Notes: a model not told the origin generated them from the letters alone. A stretch of 64,000 nucleotides of DNA from CAWGXG01 sp963826505 (GCA_963826505.1 CAWGXG010000002.1:186001-250000); one strand, 5' to 3'; shown: positions 36,347 to 44,764, numbered from the stretch's first letter. Translations and numbers: made by a program.

Positions 36347-36572
36347 TCGCACTTTCCTCCCAACACGCAGTCACGCCTTATAGCGCGCATCTTTAAGCCA
36401 CTGTAGTGTAACGGACGAGTAATAGAAATCCATTAACAAACCGCAGGAAAAAACATAGAAACGCGGGAATTTACAATTTTTTTGTGACTGTGGACGGAGC
36501 GAATCGCGACACGCGAACAGGTGACAGCGCTCAACCCCCTTTTGGATGATTCTGGCCGCGCCAATCCGGTTC

Positions 36573-36602
36573 TTGTGAGAATGTGCTTTTCGGAGTGATA
36601 AT
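36573..36602 (+). promoter_or_regulatory. Candidate promoter for the 158-aa gene
   Basis: TTGTGA (36573-36578), 18-bp spacer, GATAAT (36597-36602). The divergent gap 36347-36641 shows no other clear element. Confidence 0.4.
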
Positions 36603-36641
36603 AGAGTCAGACCATACGGATCAAGGGGAAAGGAACTTTCC

Positions 36642-37118
36642 ATGACTGACAGCACCGGACCGGTTGAGCCGACCGGTGATCATACTCAGCCGGAGCATCT
36701 CGCGCGCGGTGTAATGCGCGAAGTGTTGGATGACGGCGGTATCGTCGTGTTTACCCTGATCGATCTGGCGGATGAAACGGTCGATGTGTGGGTGGAGGCT
36801 TGCCTGGAACTGATGGAGCGCTGTCGTGACGAAGGGCAGCCGCTGCGCGTTCTCCAGGATCTCGCGCGGCCCGGCGTCGTCCAGACGGCCTATTCGCGCG
36901 CACGTGGCAACACGGTGACTAATGCCTTCCCGGATCTGAAAGGCCGCATCGGTTATGTGATGCAGCCCGGCATCACGTCGCAGCGCGTCGGACGCTATGT
37001 GCAGGGCCAGGAACACCACTATCGTGAGCGGCGTATCTTCTACGACCGGGATGAGGCGATCGCCTGGCTGCGTGAAGATCTGGAAACCTCCGCCGGGGAC
37101 ACGCCCTCCGAACGCTAA
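36642..37118 (+). CDS. SpoIIAA/STAS-like protein of unknown function
   Basis: 158 residues, alternating strands and helices (VVFTLIDLADETVDVWVEAC..., then IGYVMQPGITSQRVGRYV and FYDRDEAIAWLRED), resembling the fold of SpoIIAA-like proteins. The assignment is by pattern only. A second protein of similar layout lies at 41283-41678. RBS AAGGAA precedes the ATG. It is monocistronic and ends at a strong terminator. Confidence 0.55.
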   Translation: MTDSTGPVEPTGDHTQPEHLARGVMREVLDDGGIVVFTLIDLADETVDVWVEACLELMERCRDEGQPLRVLQDLARPGVVQTAYSRARGNTVTNAFPDLKGRIGYVMQPGITSQRVGRYVQGQEHHYRERRIFYDRDEAIAWLREDLETSAGDTPSER

Positions 37119-37149
37119 TCGTCATCCCCATTGTTGACGCGAGAATCAG

Positions 37150-37184
37150 GGACACGGACCCACGCGGATCCGTGTCCTTTTTTG
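37150..37184 (+). terminator. Rho-independent terminator
   Basis: Stem GGACACGGA/TCCGTGTCC (37150-37158 and 37169-37177) followed by TTTTTT. It ends the transcript of the 158-aa gene. Confidence 0.9.
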
Positions 37185-37207
37185 TCTGTGGAGTGGCCTG
37201 TTTTCAA

Positions 37208-37236
37208 TTGACAAATCAGAACTTATGTTCTATAGT
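37208..37236 (+). promoter_or_regulatory. Strong sigma70-type promoter of the VOC gene
   Basis: TTGACA (37208-37213), exactly 17 bp, TATAGT (37231-37236), then an AGAGGAGG ribosome site before the ATG at 37272. The best promoter match in the window. Confidence 0.8.
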
Positions 37237-37271
37237 TTATCCACATTTGTCCCCCAAGAGGAGGTGTTGCG

Positions 37272-37691
37272 ATGACCGTGCCCCGCATCAACCATGTGAT
37301 TTTGACCGTATCTGATTTGGCGCGCTCTAAAGCGTTTTATGAGGGTGTGCTCGGTTTCGAGCTGCATGATATCGAACCCGAATACGGCGCGATGGCCTGG
37401 TTCCCGATCGAAAATGGCTCGATGTGGCTGCTCTCGCACGACTCCACGCCGCCCGGCGATCGCTTCAACGAATTCCGCATCGGGCTGGATCACGTCGCGT
37501 TCAATGCGCCGGACAAACCGTTCCTCGACGATCTGGCGGCGCGGCTCAAAGCGGCGGGCGTCCCGACCGAAGGCGTCGAGCTGTTTCACGGGCGCTGGTG
37601 GTACGTGGCTTTTCGCGATCCTGATAACATCCAGCTCGAATACTGGCTGGACGAGCAGGTCACGGATGCGGGCGAGGCGAGCGAGTCCTGA
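37272..37691 (+). CDS. VOC-family (glyoxalase/bleomycin-resistance-like) protein
   Basis: 139 residues, two beta-alpha-beta-beta-beta modules: INHVILTVSDLARSKAFYEGVLGFEL and LDHVAFNAPDKPFLDDLAARL. The His residues in INHV and LDHV and the acidic residue in IQLEYWL form the usual metal site. The family covers lyases, dioxygenases and resistance proteins; the specific reaction is unknown. Preceded by a near-consensus promoter; convergent with the mutase gene. Confidence 0.85.
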   Translation: MTVPRINHVILTVSDLARSKAFYEGVLGFELHDIEPEYGAMAWFPIENGSMWLLSHDSTPPGDRFNEFRIGLDHVAFNAPDKPFLDDLAARLKAAGVPTEGVELFHGRWWYVAFRDPDNIQLEYWLDEQVTDAGEASES

Positions 37692-37700
37692 TCGCGGCGC

Positions 37701-39359
37701 TCAGATCACCGTCTGCTCGCGGTAGATGCCGAACTCGTCGCGCAGCACGTCGGTGATCTCTTGCAACGTGGCGCAGGCCCGCGCCGCGTCGAGGATGGGC
37801 GGCATCAGGTTGGCCGTCCCGCGCGCGGCGCTACGCAGCGCGTCCAAAGCCCGGCGGGACGCGTCCTGATCGCGCGTGGCGCGCAGCGTTTCCAGACGCG
37901 CCACCTGCCGCGCGTATCCCTGCGGGTCCATTTCGAGAATCGGAATGCGCAGCGGTTCGTCGCTTTCGTACGCATTCACCCCGACGATCAGCCGCTCGTC
38001 CCGTTCGACTTCTTGCTGGAAGCGGTGCGCCAACTCCGCGATCTCGCGTTGGAAGAAGCCGTTCTCGATGCAGCCCAACACGCCGCCTCCGTCCACAATG
38101 CGCTGGAAGGTGGCGTAGACTTCTTCCTCGATGTCATTTGTCAGTTTTTCCAGAAAATAGGACCCGCCCAACGGATCGACCGTATTGGTGACGCCGGTCT
38201 CGTGCGCGATCACCTGCTGCGTGCGCAGCGCGATAGTGGCGGCGTGCTCCGAGGGCAGGGCCAGCGCCTCGTCGAGACTGTTGGTGTGCAGCGACTGCGC
38301 GCCGCCCAACACGGCGGCCAGCGCCTGAATCGCCACGCGCACCACGTTAACTTCGGGCTGTTGGGCCGTCAGGCTGACGCCCGCCGTCTGGGTGTGAAAG
38401 CGCATCAGCCAGCTACGCGGATTCTGCGCTTTGAACGTCTCGCGCATTTCGCGCGCCCAGATGCGCCGCGCCGCCCGCAGCTTGGCGATCTCCTCGAAGA
38501 AGTCGTTGTGCACGTTGAAGAAAAAGCTCAGCCGGGGCGCGAAGTCGTCGATGTCCAGCCCGCGCCGCAGCGCCCAGCGCACGTATTCCAGCCCGTTGGC
38601 GAGCGTGAAAGCGAGTTCTTGCGCGGCGGTGGCTCCGGCTTCGCGGATGTGATAGCCGCTGATGCTGATCGTGTTCCATTGGGGCAGATGCCGCGCGCCG
38701 TATTCGATGGTGTCCGTCACCAGTCGCATCGACGGTTCCGGCGGGAAGATGTATTCTTTTTGCGCCTGGTATTCCTTCAAAATGTCATTTTGCAGCGTGC
38801 CGCGCAGCGCGTCCATCGGCACGCCCTGGTCCTGCGCCGCCCCGATGTAAAACGCCCACACAATCGCCGCCGGACCGTTGATCGTCATCGACGTGCTGAC
38901 CTCGCCCAACGGAATGCCGTCGAACAGCAGCGCCATATCGCGCAAGCTGGATACCGCCACGCCGCATTTGCCAAACTCGCCCAACGCTTCGGGCGCGTCC
39001 GTGTCGTAGCCCATCAATGTGGGCAGGTCGAAGGCCACCGACAGCCCGGCATTGCCCTGCGCCAGCAGGTATTTGTAGCGGGCGTTGGTTTCTTCCGCCG
39101 TGCCGAATCCCGCGAACATGCGCATCGTCCACAGGCGGCCCCGGTAACCCGTGGCGTGAATCCCGCGCGTGAACGGGTACTCACCTGGCAGGCCGAGATC
39201 GGCGAGATAGTCTTGTTGGGGGAGGTCCAGCGGCGTGTAGACGCGTTCGACGCGCCTGCCGCTGATGGTCGTGAAGTCGGGCGCACGTTCGGGGCGCGCT
39301 TCAGCCTCCCAACGCGCGCGGGCGGCGCGCAGATCATCCAGGGTGCGGGGATCGATCAT
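37701..39359 (-). CDS. Acyl-CoA mutase large subunit (MCM family, isobutyryl-CoA-mutase-type residues)
   Basis: 552-residue catalytic (TIM-barrel) subunit of a coenzyme-B12 carbon-skeleton mutase, without the C-terminal B12-binding domain, which must be a separate subunit. Family motifs are SVAFDLPTLMGYDTD, SMTINGPAAI, ISISGYHIREAGAT and QSLHTNSLDEALALP. At the two substrate-selecting positions it has Phe82 (WTMRMFAGF) and Gln200 (EYQAQKEYIF). Methylmalonyl-CoA mutase has Tyr89 and Arg207 there; isobutyryl-CoA mutase has Phe and Gln. It probably does not prefer methylmalonyl-CoA. The epimerase-like gene at 40767 is nearby on the same strand but not adjacent. Confidence 0.88.
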   Translation of the reverse strand: MIDPRTLDDLRAARARWEAEARPERAPDFTTISGRRVERVYTPLDLPQQDYLADLGLPGEYPFTRGIHATGYRGRLWTMRMFAGFGTAEETNARYKYLLAQGNAGLSVAFDLPTLMGYDTDAPEALGEFGKCGVAVSSLRDMALLFDGIPLGEVSTSMTINGPAAIVWAFYIGAAQDQGVPMDALRGTLQNDILKEYQAQKEYIFPPEPSMRLVTDTIEYGARHLPQWNTISISGYHIREAGATAAQELAFTLANGLEYVRWALRRGLDIDDFAPRLSFFFNVHNDFFEEIAKLRAARRIWAREMRETFKAQNPRSWLMRFHTQTAGVSLTAQQPEVNVVRVAIQALAAVLGGAQSLHTNSLDEALALPSEHAATIALRTQQVIAHETGVTNTVDPLGGSYFLEKLTNDIEEEVYATFQRIVDGGGVLGCIENGFFQREIAELAHRFQQEVERDERLIVGVNAYESDEPLRIPILEMDPQGYARQVARLETLRATRDQDASRRALDALRSAARGTANLMPPILDAARACATLQEITDVLRDEFGIYREQTVI

Positions 39360-39451
39360 GGCGGGTTCTCCTGGTTTATCGGCAACTCATCAGGCGCAAG
39401 CCTGCGCGCCTATGCTCTCATTTTAGGGGATTCCAGGATCGAAGAGCCACA

Positions 39452-39874
39452 CTAGCTTTGGCTGCCCCGCCGTCGCTGCTGATCGTCCGCGCCGGGCAGG
39501 GGGATGTCGTCTGCGTCGTCGACCATATCGTCGGCATAGTCGCGATCGTCTTCCAGCGCGCCCATCTCGTCATAATGAGCGGACATCTGGCCCGACAGAC
39601 GATCGCGCTTGGGTTTTTCGCCCATCAGCTCACGGATTTTGCGTTCTTCCCAGTCTGGGCCGAAGAACCGATTTTGGACAAGGACCTCGTAGGCATGAAT
39701 CGCCAGCCCGATCCCCCAGGCCAGCATCACCCAGTAAAACCACCAGCCCGGCCCAGTGATCACATCCACGATGAACAGAAACCCGTTGACCACAATATAC
39801 GCCGCCAGATGCGTGTAGAATTCGCGCAGCTCGCGCACATATTTGCGGGCGGCCTGATAGCGTTTGTCATCCAT
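39452..39874 (-). CDS. 2TM-domain protein
   Basis: 140 residues. It has the two-helix 2TM domain pattern (AARKYVRELREFYTHLAAYIVVNG..., then WWFYWVMLAWGIGLAIHAYEV and WEERKIRELM), followed by an acidic Asp-rich cytoplasmic tail. The domain is common next to LytTR or other regulators; its function is unknown. It begins 22 nt after the TetR gene upstream on the same strand, so they likely form one transcript. Confidence 0.75.
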   Translation of the reverse strand: MDDKRYQAARKYVRELREFYTHLAAYIVVNGFLFIVDVITGPGWWFYWVMLAWGIGLAIHAYEVLVQNRFFGPDWEERKIRELMGEKPKRDRLSGQMSAHYDEMGALEDDRDYADDMVDDADDIPLPGADDQQRRRGSQS

Positions 39875-39896
39875 AGCGGCTGCTCCTGTAACGTGT

Positions 39897-40535
39897 TTAG
39901 GGAAGGATGATCACGGATGGGGATGGGACGGTGGGCATCGCACCCAGATCGGGCACGTCCAGCCCCTGCGTCGTGAGAATGCCCGCTACGCTAAGCTCAA
40001 AGAATACGCGCGCCATGTACTCCGCCGGATAGGGGATGCGCTGTTCCAGCCACCATTCGACCATCCCCAGCAGCGACCGCCCAAAATGGTTGGCGGTGAT
40101 CTCCAGGGGAACGCGGCGCGGCCGGTCGGCCAGCACGCTTTCCAATGCGCGGCGGGCGTTGTCGGTGGCGTAGGCGCGCAGCCGCCGTTCGACGCTCGAC
40201 GCGCCGCGCCCGTGCAGGATGATGCGATAGAGATCGGCGTGTTCTTCGGCGTGATGGAACAGAATCACCAGTGCGGAAATATCGCCGGACCGGAACAGGT
40301 TTTCCAGCGTGGGCTCGACGCGCCGCAGCAGATCATCCACGATCTCTTGCAGCGTGGTGAGCAGGAGATCGTCCTTATCGCGAAAATGCAGGTAAAACGT
40401 GGCACGACCCAGATTCGCGAAATCGGTGATGTCCTGGATCGTCACGTCATCGTAGCCTTTGCTGAGGCTGAGCGTGATCAGCGCCTCACGCAGCAGACGG
40501 TGCGTGCGCTGCACGCGGCGGTCCGGCCTGGTCAT
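39897..40535 (-). CDS. TetR-family transcriptional regulator
   Basis: 212 residues. The N-terminal HTH reads RRVQRTHRLLREALITLSLSKGYDDVTIQDIT...GRATFYLHFRDKDDLL. A C-terminal TetR_C-type domain contains the WWLEQ(R/N) element frequent in the group with TetR_C_11/33-like helices. ATG 40535 has GAGGAG 7 nt upstream. An inverted repeat just upstream may be its operator. Likely co-transcribed with the 2TM gene; other targets unknown. Confidence 0.88.
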   Translation of the reverse strand: MTRPDRRVQRTHRLLREALITLSLSKGYDDVTIQDITDFANLGRATFYLHFRDKDDLLLTTLQEIVDDLLRRVEPTLENLFRSGDISALVILFHHAEEHADLYRIILHGRGASSVERRLRAYATDNARRALESVLADRPRRVPLEITANHFGRSLLGMVEWWLEQRIPYPAEYMARVFFELSVAGILTTQGLDVPDLGAMPTVPSPSVIILP

Positions 40536-40558
40536 AGAAACTCCTCACTGGCATGCCC

Positions 40559-40578
40559 GGCACGGCCCGCGCCGTGCC
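40559..40578. promoter_or_regulatory. Candidate operator of the second TetR gene
   Basis: GGCACGGC-CCGC-GCCGTGCC, an 8-4-8 inverted repeat 24 nt upstream of the start codon and just downstream of a TATACT box (40587-40592, minus). The position mirrors the operator of the first TetR gene. Confidence 0.5.
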
Positions 40579-40708
40579 CGCCCATGAGTATACACCCGGA
40601 CCGATTGGCGCGGATTCAAAGGTAGAACCGTCGATTATGTTCGAAACGGCCGTATTTCAGAAGCCGATTGAAAAGCCCCCAATCCCCCGCGCGACCTGCG
40701 GTCGCGGT

Positions 40709-40740
40709 GCCCTTCCCCCACGTAGTGGAGCAAGGGCGAG
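40709..40740. repeat. Stem-loop repeat CCCTTCCCCCAC..GTGG..AAGGG, copy 1
   Basis: Imperfect palindrome with core CCCCAC-GTA-GTGG, between the epimerase stop and the TetR promoter. Related copies at 41696-41727 and 47501-47523 also sit directly after genes. The rest of 40536-40766 has only the TetR promoter/operator. Confidence 0.6.
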
Positions 40741-40766
40741 GCTTGATCGACTTGTCAATTGGTTTT

Positions 40767-41174
40767 TCAGCCGTTCGGCAGCGCGTACAACTCCACCAGC
40801 ACGCCGCCCGTGCTCTTGGGATGCACGAACGCGTAACGCGTGCCGTCTTCGCGGACGCGCGGCTCGGCGTTGATCAGCGCGATGTCGTGCGCGACCAACT
40901 GTGCCATCGCCGCGTCGATGTCGTCCACTTCGACGCACAGGTGATGCATGCCGGGTCCGCGCTTGGCCAGATATTTGCCGATGCCGCTGTCAGCCTCGGT
41001 CGGCTTGAGCAGCTCGATCTCGCTGTCGCCGACGGGCAGAAAGGCGATGTCGACCTGTTCGCCGGGATTGGATTCGGTGCTGGCGAGCGGTAAACCGAGC
41101 GCGTCACGCCAAAACGTCAGCGCCGAGTCCAGATCTTCGACGACGACGGCCACGTGATTAATACGTTTGATCAT
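40767..41174 (-). CDS. mce: Methylmalonyl-CoA epimerase
   Basis: 135-residue VOC-fold enzyme that interconverts (2R)- and (2S)-methylmalonyl-CoA. Motifs are INHVAVVVEDLDSALTFWRDALGL, GDSEIELLKPT, GMHHLCVEVDDI and GVLVELY, with the two His and Glu metal ligands in place. Length and motif order match Mce better than generic glyoxalases. A perfect TATAAT (41201-41206, minus) lies upstream. It stands alone, with the mutase-family gene 1.4 kb downstream on the same strand. Confidence 0.88.
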   Translation of the reverse strand: MIKRINHVAVVVEDLDSALTFWRDALGLPLASTESNPGEQVDIAFLPVGDSEIELLKPTEADSGIGKYLAKRGPGMHHLCVEVDDIDAAMAQLVAHDIALINAEPRVREDGTRYAFVHPKSTGGVLVELYALPNG

Positions 41175-41282
41175 AATGACCTCGCACTCAACCCAGATTC
41201 ATTATATACTGCTAGTAGTACCCTATAGAACTACGAGTAGTGATCGTAGCGGGCGTGGTGCCGCTGTGAGGTGGTAACGGCG

Positions 41283-41678
41283 ATGCCCATTGAATTATCC
41301 TGGTTCATTCCCGACAAGATCTTGCTGTCGCACTGGTCCGGCGTGGTGAGTGTCGATGATCTGCGCGTCTTGATCGAGGAACTCAGCATCATTCTCGATG
41401 AGGCGCACGGCCTGATCCACACTGTGATCGATCTCTCGGAGGTCGAGTTGATCTCGGACGATGTCGTCCAGCTTTATGCGGCGAGCAGTGTGGCCCGGCA
41501 CCCCCGCCGGGGCCGGATCGGTGTCGTCAATCCTTCCCCGCACGCCGCCGTGCTAGGCGACCTGATCAACCGCAACGCCAAGCGCGAGATGATCCAGTTT
41601 TTCGACACTCAGACGGCGGCCCGCGATTACTTGCTGAGCCACAACGAGCCGCCGCCAATCATCGACAATTCCGCTTAA
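41283..41678 (+). CDS. STAS/SpoIIAA-like protein of unknown function
   Basis: 131 residues. It reads MPIELSWFIPDKILLSHWSG, then VSVDDLRVLIEELSIILDE, HTVIDLSEVELISDD and FFDTQTAARDYLLSHNE. This strand-helix order resembles SpoIIAA-like/STAS folds and the protein at 36642. The last segment (FDT...A..YL) is shared in style with FYDRDEAIAWL of that protein. The start follows GAGG. The role is unknown; it could sense lipids or act in partner switching. Confidence 0.55.
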   Translation: MPIELSWFIPDKILLSHWSGVVSVDDLRVLIEELSIILDEAHGLIHTVIDLSEVELISDDVVQLYAASSVARHPRRGRIGVVNPSPHAAVLGDLINRNAKREMIQFFDTQTAARDYLLSHNEPPPIIDNSA

Positions 41679-41695
41679 GACCCCTCTATGCCCGG

Positions 41696-41727
41696 CTCTT
41701 CCCCCACATAGTGGAAGCAGGAAGATG
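41696..41727. repeat. Stem-loop repeat, copy 2
   Basis: TCTTCCCCCACATAGTGG followed by AAGCAGGAAGA, folding to a stem with loop ATA, between two convergent genes where a terminator is expected. Confidence 0.6.
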
Positions 41728-41763
41728 CGGTGAAGGATTTAGAGAGGGGCTAACCCGCGGTCG

Positions 41764-43461
41764 CTACGACGCCGAGCTGACCGTCGCGATCAGCTCGCGC
41801 CAGCGGTCCCACACCTTGGTACGCCCATTCAGATCGGCGTTCACCTGAAACAACGTCCCGCCAGGTTGCAAGAAACAGCCGTAATCGTTGGTCAGCAGCG
41901 CGCCGATCTGTTCTTTCTGGGCGAACGCGGCGGCCGTCTCCAGCCAGATCGCGTCGAGATCCATGCTGCGCTGCGGGGCCAGGCAGTAGCCGTACCACGT
42001 TTCCGTGATCCAGAGCTGCTTGCCGTGCTCAATGGCGCCGCCGCGTGCGTCTTGCAGGTCTTCCAACGCGGCGAACGCGCCCGGCTGGAAGATCCGCACG
42101 CCGATGAAATCCAAGCCGTCCATAGACAGCGCGCGCTCGTAGAAGTCCTGGTCGAAATCGCTGTGCAGCGCGATCGTGACGCCGATCAACGTATCTGGGC
42201 TTTCTTCCTGCACGGCGGCGATCAGGCGTTCGGCCTGCGCCGTCCACAGATCGAGCTTTTGGTCGTCGGGGCCGTCGTCGATGGCGCTATACTGCACATA
42301 CATGGCCGGTTCGGTGATGATCTCGTAGGCGTACGGTTTGTACAGCGCCGCGTAATGGCGCACGCGATCTTCTTGAATCTTGGTGAAGTCTTCCCACGTG
42401 GTTTTTTCTTTGGTGTCGTCGGAGACTACGAGCAGGTAGGGCGAATACTGCGCGTCGGACAGCACCAGCTTATCCCCGGAGTCGAGCACACGGGCCATGT
42501 AGGTATCTTCGTCGGCCTGCTGGCGTGCGATACGCGCCTGGGCTTTCGCCATCTCCTCGTTGGGATCGTTGTTTTCGTCCAGCTTGAAGATGCGCGGCTC
42601 CTGCGCTTCGAGCAGCATATCGCCGCTGGCGCTGACGCGGATCACCTGTGACCCGGCTTCGAGCACGGACTCCAGCTCGGCCAGCCGGATGTCAAGGCGG
42701 GTATCGTCGCCTTCTTCCGTGGTGACGAAGCTGTAACCCAGCGTCACGTTGACGGTGGAGCCAGTGAGCAGGGGTTCCCCGGCGGCCTCGGCCGTCCAGG
42801 TCTGGTAGCGATCGTCGAGCCACGATTTACGCTGCGACTGCTGCACGACGTTCAGCACCAGGGCCGCGATGACCAGCGCCGCGCCCATGAAAGCCCACAT
42901 GACGATGCTGCGCCGGGACGCGGGCTTGAGGCGTTTCCAATAATACAGGCTGAACACGTGCGCGAGCAGGGCGATCACCAAGACCAATACGAGCAGCATC
43001 GACAGCGGTCCCAGGAAGACACCCACACTGCCCAACGGCGACAGCGCGCCCGCCGCGGGCACAAACGATGACCAGAAATAGCCGACGATCGCGCTGACGA
43101 CCAGTGTCACAATCGACGCGATTACCGGGACACGCCGCCCCGACCACACGCCCGCCGTTCCCCCGATGAGCAGCAGTCCGCCCGCGAACAACAGGCCCGG
43201 CCCCCACAGGTAGTACCCAAACCACAGGGCCACGACCAACATCATCAGTCCTAACAGCGTCAGCAGCACGCCCCCGCAGCCTTGCGACAGCCCGCCGACC
43301 CGGCTCGCCATGGGCGGCGGCGCGACAAACGGCTTCATCTTGGTGCCGTCCAGGTGTTCGACGGACCGCATCTTGGGGATGTCCCGCATCGCGGTGACGA
43401 TGGGGTCTACGCCGGATGAGGCCCCGGGTTTTTCGGTGCCTCGGTTTTCGTCGTCGATCAT
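41764..43461 (-). CDS. Membrane protein with an extracytoplasmic glycosidase-like barrel
   Basis: 565 residues. A short charged cytoplasmic N-terminus is followed by about five to six membrane helices (about residues 65-215) and a C-terminal soluble domain of about 345 residues. The soluble part has TIM-barrel-like features: YEIITEPAMYVQYSAIDDG, LIGVTIALHSDFDQ, LDFIGVRIFQPG and the late-barrel motif LWITETWYGYC. ITETWYG is reminiscent of the nucleophile strand of clan-A glycosidases. No family was confidently recognised. It is convergent with the STAS-like gene. Confidence 0.6.
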   Translation of the reverse strand: MIDDENRGTEKPGASSGVDPIVTAMRDIPKMRSVEHLDGTKMKPFVAPPPMASRVGGLSQGCGGVLLTLLGLMMLVVALWFGYYLWGPGLLFAGGLLLIGGTAGVWSGRRVPVIASIVTLVVSAIVGYFWSSFVPAAGALSPLGSVGVFLGPLSMLLVLVLVIALLAHVFSLYYWKRLKPASRRSIVMWAFMGAALVIAALVLNVVQQSQRKSWLDDRYQTWTAEAAGEPLLTGSTVNVTLGYSFVTTEEGDDTRLDIRLAELESVLEAGSQVIRVSASGDMLLEAQEPRIFKLDENNDPNEEMAKAQARIARQQADEDTYMARVLDSGDKLVLSDAQYSPYLLVVSDDTKEKTTWEDFTKIQEDRVRHYAALYKPYAYEIITEPAMYVQYSAIDDGPDDQKLDLWTAQAERLIAAVQEESPDTLIGVTIALHSDFDQDFYERALSMDGLDFIGVRIFQPGAFAALEDLQDARGGAIEHGKQLWITETWYGYCLAPQRSMDLDAIWLETAAAFAQKEQIGALLTNDYGCFLQPGGTLFQVNADLNGRTKVWDRWRELIATVSSAS

Positions 43462-43528
43462 TGATTGCTCCTTCTACCTTCAAGCTATGCGGGCGGCACC
43501 GGCAGCCCGGCTCAGGACTCCGCGCGGG

Positions 43529-44710
43529 TCAGCGCAGGCCCAGCTCATTCCGCGCGATGACCATCCGCTGAATTTCACTGGTCCCCTCGTAGATCTCGGT
43601 GATCTTGGCGTCTCGAAAATAACGCTCCAGGGGCAGTTCCTTACTATACCCCATCCCGCCATGAATCTGTACCGCTTCGTGTGTGACAAACATGGCCGTC
43701 TCGCTGGCAAAGAGCTTGGCCATGCTGGCTTCGGTCGTATAGCGCCCACCGTGCGCGGCGGCGTGCATTTTCGCCAGGGCTGCGCTGAAGGTCAGCAGGC
43801 GGGCGGCTTCCAGGCGCGTTTTCATGTCCGCGATTTTCTGCTGGATCATCTGGAACTGGCCGATCTTCTGGCCGAACGCTTCGCGCTGCCCGGCGTAATC
43901 GAGCGCGGCCTCGTAGGCCGCCTCCGCGATCCCGACCGCCTGCGCTGCGATCCCGATGCGGCCTGCGTCGAGTGCCGTCATCGCGATCTTGAAGCCCATG
44001 CCCGGCTCGCCGAGCAAATTCTCCACCGGGCACTCGTAATCCTCGAACAGCAGCTCGCTGGTGGCGCTGGCGCGGATGCCCAGCTTGGGCTCGACTTTGC
44101 CGCGCACCAGTCCGGGCCGGTCGCCGTCGATGATGAAGGCGGAAATGCCGCGGTGGCCTTTTTCGGGATCGGTCATGGTGAACAGCAGGATCGTGTCCGC
44201 TACCGGCCCGCTGGTGACCCAGCTCTTGCGCCCGTTAATCACGTAGTGCGTCCCGGCGGCGTTGAGCACGGCGCGGCTGCGCATTCCGGCGGCGTCGCTG
44301 CCGCTCTGCGGCTCGGTGAGCGAGTACGCGCCGATTTTCTGGCCGCTGGCGATCGGGATGAGGTAACGCTGGCGCTGCGCCTCGGTCCCAAACTTGAGCA
44401 GCACGTAATTGACCAGGCTGCAATTGACGCTCATCACCGTGCTGTGCGCCGCATCCGCCTTGGCGATTTCAATCAGCGCCAGCACATAAGCCAGCGCATC
44501 CATGCCCGCGCCCCCGTATGCTTCCGGCGTGTCGATCCCCATCAAGCCCATTTCGCCCATTTTGCGGATCGTCTGCATGGGGAATTCGCCGGTTTCGTCA
44601 AAGTGGGCCGCAATCGGCACGATCTCGCGCTGGGCGAAGTCGCGCACCGCGTCGTGCAGCATCTGGTGTTCTTCCGAAAGATCGAACGGGAAAAACGGCG
44701 TATCGCTCAT
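43529..44710 (-). CDS. Acyl-CoA dehydrogenase
   Basis: FAD-dependent alpha,beta-dehydrogenation of acyl-CoA, 393 residues. Motifs are FAQREIVPIAAHFDETGEFP, YSLTEPQSGSDAAGM (flavin/substrate loop), GRKSWVTSGP and the catalytic-Glu motif EIYEGTSEIQRMVIARN. Short- or medium-chain (butyryl-CoA-type) specificity is likely from the EGTSEIQ context. The start at 44710 has GAGGAG 7 nt upstream; the open frame to 44728 is not needed. It may work with the mutase/epimerase genes in branched-chain or short-chain acyl-CoA catabolism. Confidence 0.93.
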   Translation of the reverse strand: MSDTPFFPFDLSEEHQMLHDAVRDFAQREIVPIAAHFDETGEFPMQTIRKMGEMGLMGIDTPEAYGGAGMDALAYVLALIEIAKADAAHSTVMSVNCSLVNYVLLKFGTEAQRQRYLIPIASGQKIGAYSLTEPQSGSDAAGMRSRAVLNAAGTHYVINGRKSWVTSGPVADTILLFTMTDPEKGHRGISAFIIDGDRPGLVRGKVEPKLGIRASATSELLFEDYECPVENLLGEPGMGFKIAMTALDAGRIGIAAQAVGIAEAAYEAALDYAGQREAFGQKIGQFQMIQQKIADMKTRLEAARLLTFSAALAKMHAAAHGGRYTTEASMAKLFASETAMFVTHEAVQIHGGMGYSKELPLERYFRDAKITEIYEGTSEIQRMVIARNELGLR

Positions 44711-44730
44711 GATGGGACTCCTCTGCACAT

Positions 44731-44764
44731 AGTGATCAGCGGTCAGCGAAAAGCAGTCAGATCA
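44731..44764. repeat. GATCAGC repeat, copy 5
   Basis: GTGATCAGCGGTCAGCG...GCAGTCAGATCA upstream of the acyl-CoA dehydrogenase gene; same family as the copies at 14-20 kb. Confidence 0.45.

Noticed and set aside
36353..36641. CIRCE element or B12 riboswitch upstream of grpE
   Set aside because: No TTAGCACTC-type inverted repeat. A GCCACTG string is present, but the other B12-riboswitch boxes are absent.
37761..39455. 564-codon plus-strand open frame opposite the mutase
   Set aside because: Shadow of the acyl-CoA mutase gene; composition typical of the antisense frame, no ribosome site.
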